The position numbers were made by a program, and so were the translations under genes. The notes beneath the pieces were generated by a model. It was not told the origin of the DNA. It saw only the letters and a list, made by a program, of their open reading frames with translations, and made no database searches. A stretch of 6,082 nt of DNA from an uncultured Thalassolituus sp. (GTDB lineage: Bacteria; Pseudomonadota; Gammaproteobacteria; Pseudomonadales; Oceanobacteraceae): assembly GCA_913054055.1 (NCBI GenBank), contig CAJXIT010000224.1:1-6082 (forward strand), read 5' to 3'. Positions within the stretch are counted from its first letter, which is position 1; the number at the start of each line of letters is the position of its first letter. Of this stretch, positions 5,971-6,082 are shown one piece after another.

Positions 5971-6082
5971 AAATTTAGAGTGAGTGTCCTTTGTAGTTAG
6001 AAATTTAGAGTGAGTGTCCTTTGTAGTTAGAAATTTAGAGTGAGTGTCCTTTGTAGTTAGAAATTTAGAGTGAGTGTCCTTT
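5971..6082 (+). repeat. Right flanking array: perfect 30-bp tandem repeats, running off the window
   Basis: Three complete identical 30-bp units (5971-6000, 6001-6030, 6031-6060) and the first 22 bases of a fourth (6061-6082) follow head to tail with no spacer. Each unit contains TTTAGAGTGAGTGTCC, then TTTGTAGTTAG. The core TGAGTGTCC (5981-5989, 6011-6019, 6041-6049, 6071-6079) is the reverse complement of the left-array core. A GTAG tetranucleotide, as at the foot of classical REPs, occurs in each unit, but no strong hairpin follows it; only AAATTT is self-complementary. A small palindrome, TCCAAATTGGA (5953-5963), precedes the array. With no unique spacers this is not a CRISPR. Confidence 0.96.

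Larger units (their letters stand above)
4611..6082 (+). mobile_element. Transposase-plus-repeats module (REP/RAYT-like), right end open
   Basis: One Y1 transposase gene lies between two repeat arrays whose 9-bp cores are in opposite orientation, GGACACTCA on the left and TGAGTGTCC on the right. In known REP/RAYT systems a domesticated transposase is likewise flanked by inverted short repeats that it recognises and that are scattered through the genome. Here the left and right units differ outside the core and are amplified in tandem, and no classical hairpin is seen. No target-site duplication can be judged because the right end is outside the window. The grouping is inferred from shared core and position. 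Confidence 0.5.

Noticed and set aside
5971..6082. CRISPR array
   Set aside because: The repeats are directly adjacent with no unique spacers and no cas gene is present. The left array likewise has spacers of only 6-7 bases.

Overview
The window looks like a chromosomal segment from a marine-type gammaproteobacterium, possibly of the Oceanospirillales. The clues are moderately AT-rich DNA, a dual-receiver diguanylate cyclase of a kind familiar from that group, a Gram-negative lipoprotein signal, and a long IS200-like (REP-associated) transposase of a type I associate with marine gammaproteobacteria. The taxonomic call is an inference from gene content only.

Positions 1-2625 hold a divergent signalling pair. 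On the minus strand (1-1088, cut by the window edge) is a response-regulator receiver domain tethered by one membrane segment to an outward-facing C-terminal part that I do not recognise. On the plus strand (1363-2625) is a REC-REC-GGDEF protein, a predicted cyclic-di-GMP synthase controlled by phosphorylation. They share a 274-bp control region with a perfect TATAAT for the minus gene and a small inverted repeat.

Positions 2626-3097 are mostly non-coding. They contain a 93-codon open stretch without a usual start codon, six perfect copies of TTAAGAA, and a doubtful 33-residue hydrophobic reading frame. Positions 3098-4524 (minus strand) carry two predicted cell-envelope genes, probably co-transcribed: first a small lipoprotein, then an exported leucine-rich-repeat protein with seven exact 21-residue repeats.

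Positions 4611-6082 form a transposase-and-repeat module. A 331-residue Y1/HUH transposase gene (4800-5795) has three direct repeats on its left and at least three and two-thirds copies of a perfect 30-bp repeat on its right. The two arrays differ but share a 9-bp core, GGACACTCA on the left and its exact reverse complement TGAGTGTCC on the right. Together they form an inverted, multi-copy flank around the transposase. This resembles the organisation of REP/RAYT domesticated transposons, but without an obvious REP hairpin, and is the most interesting part of the window. The right array runs off the end.
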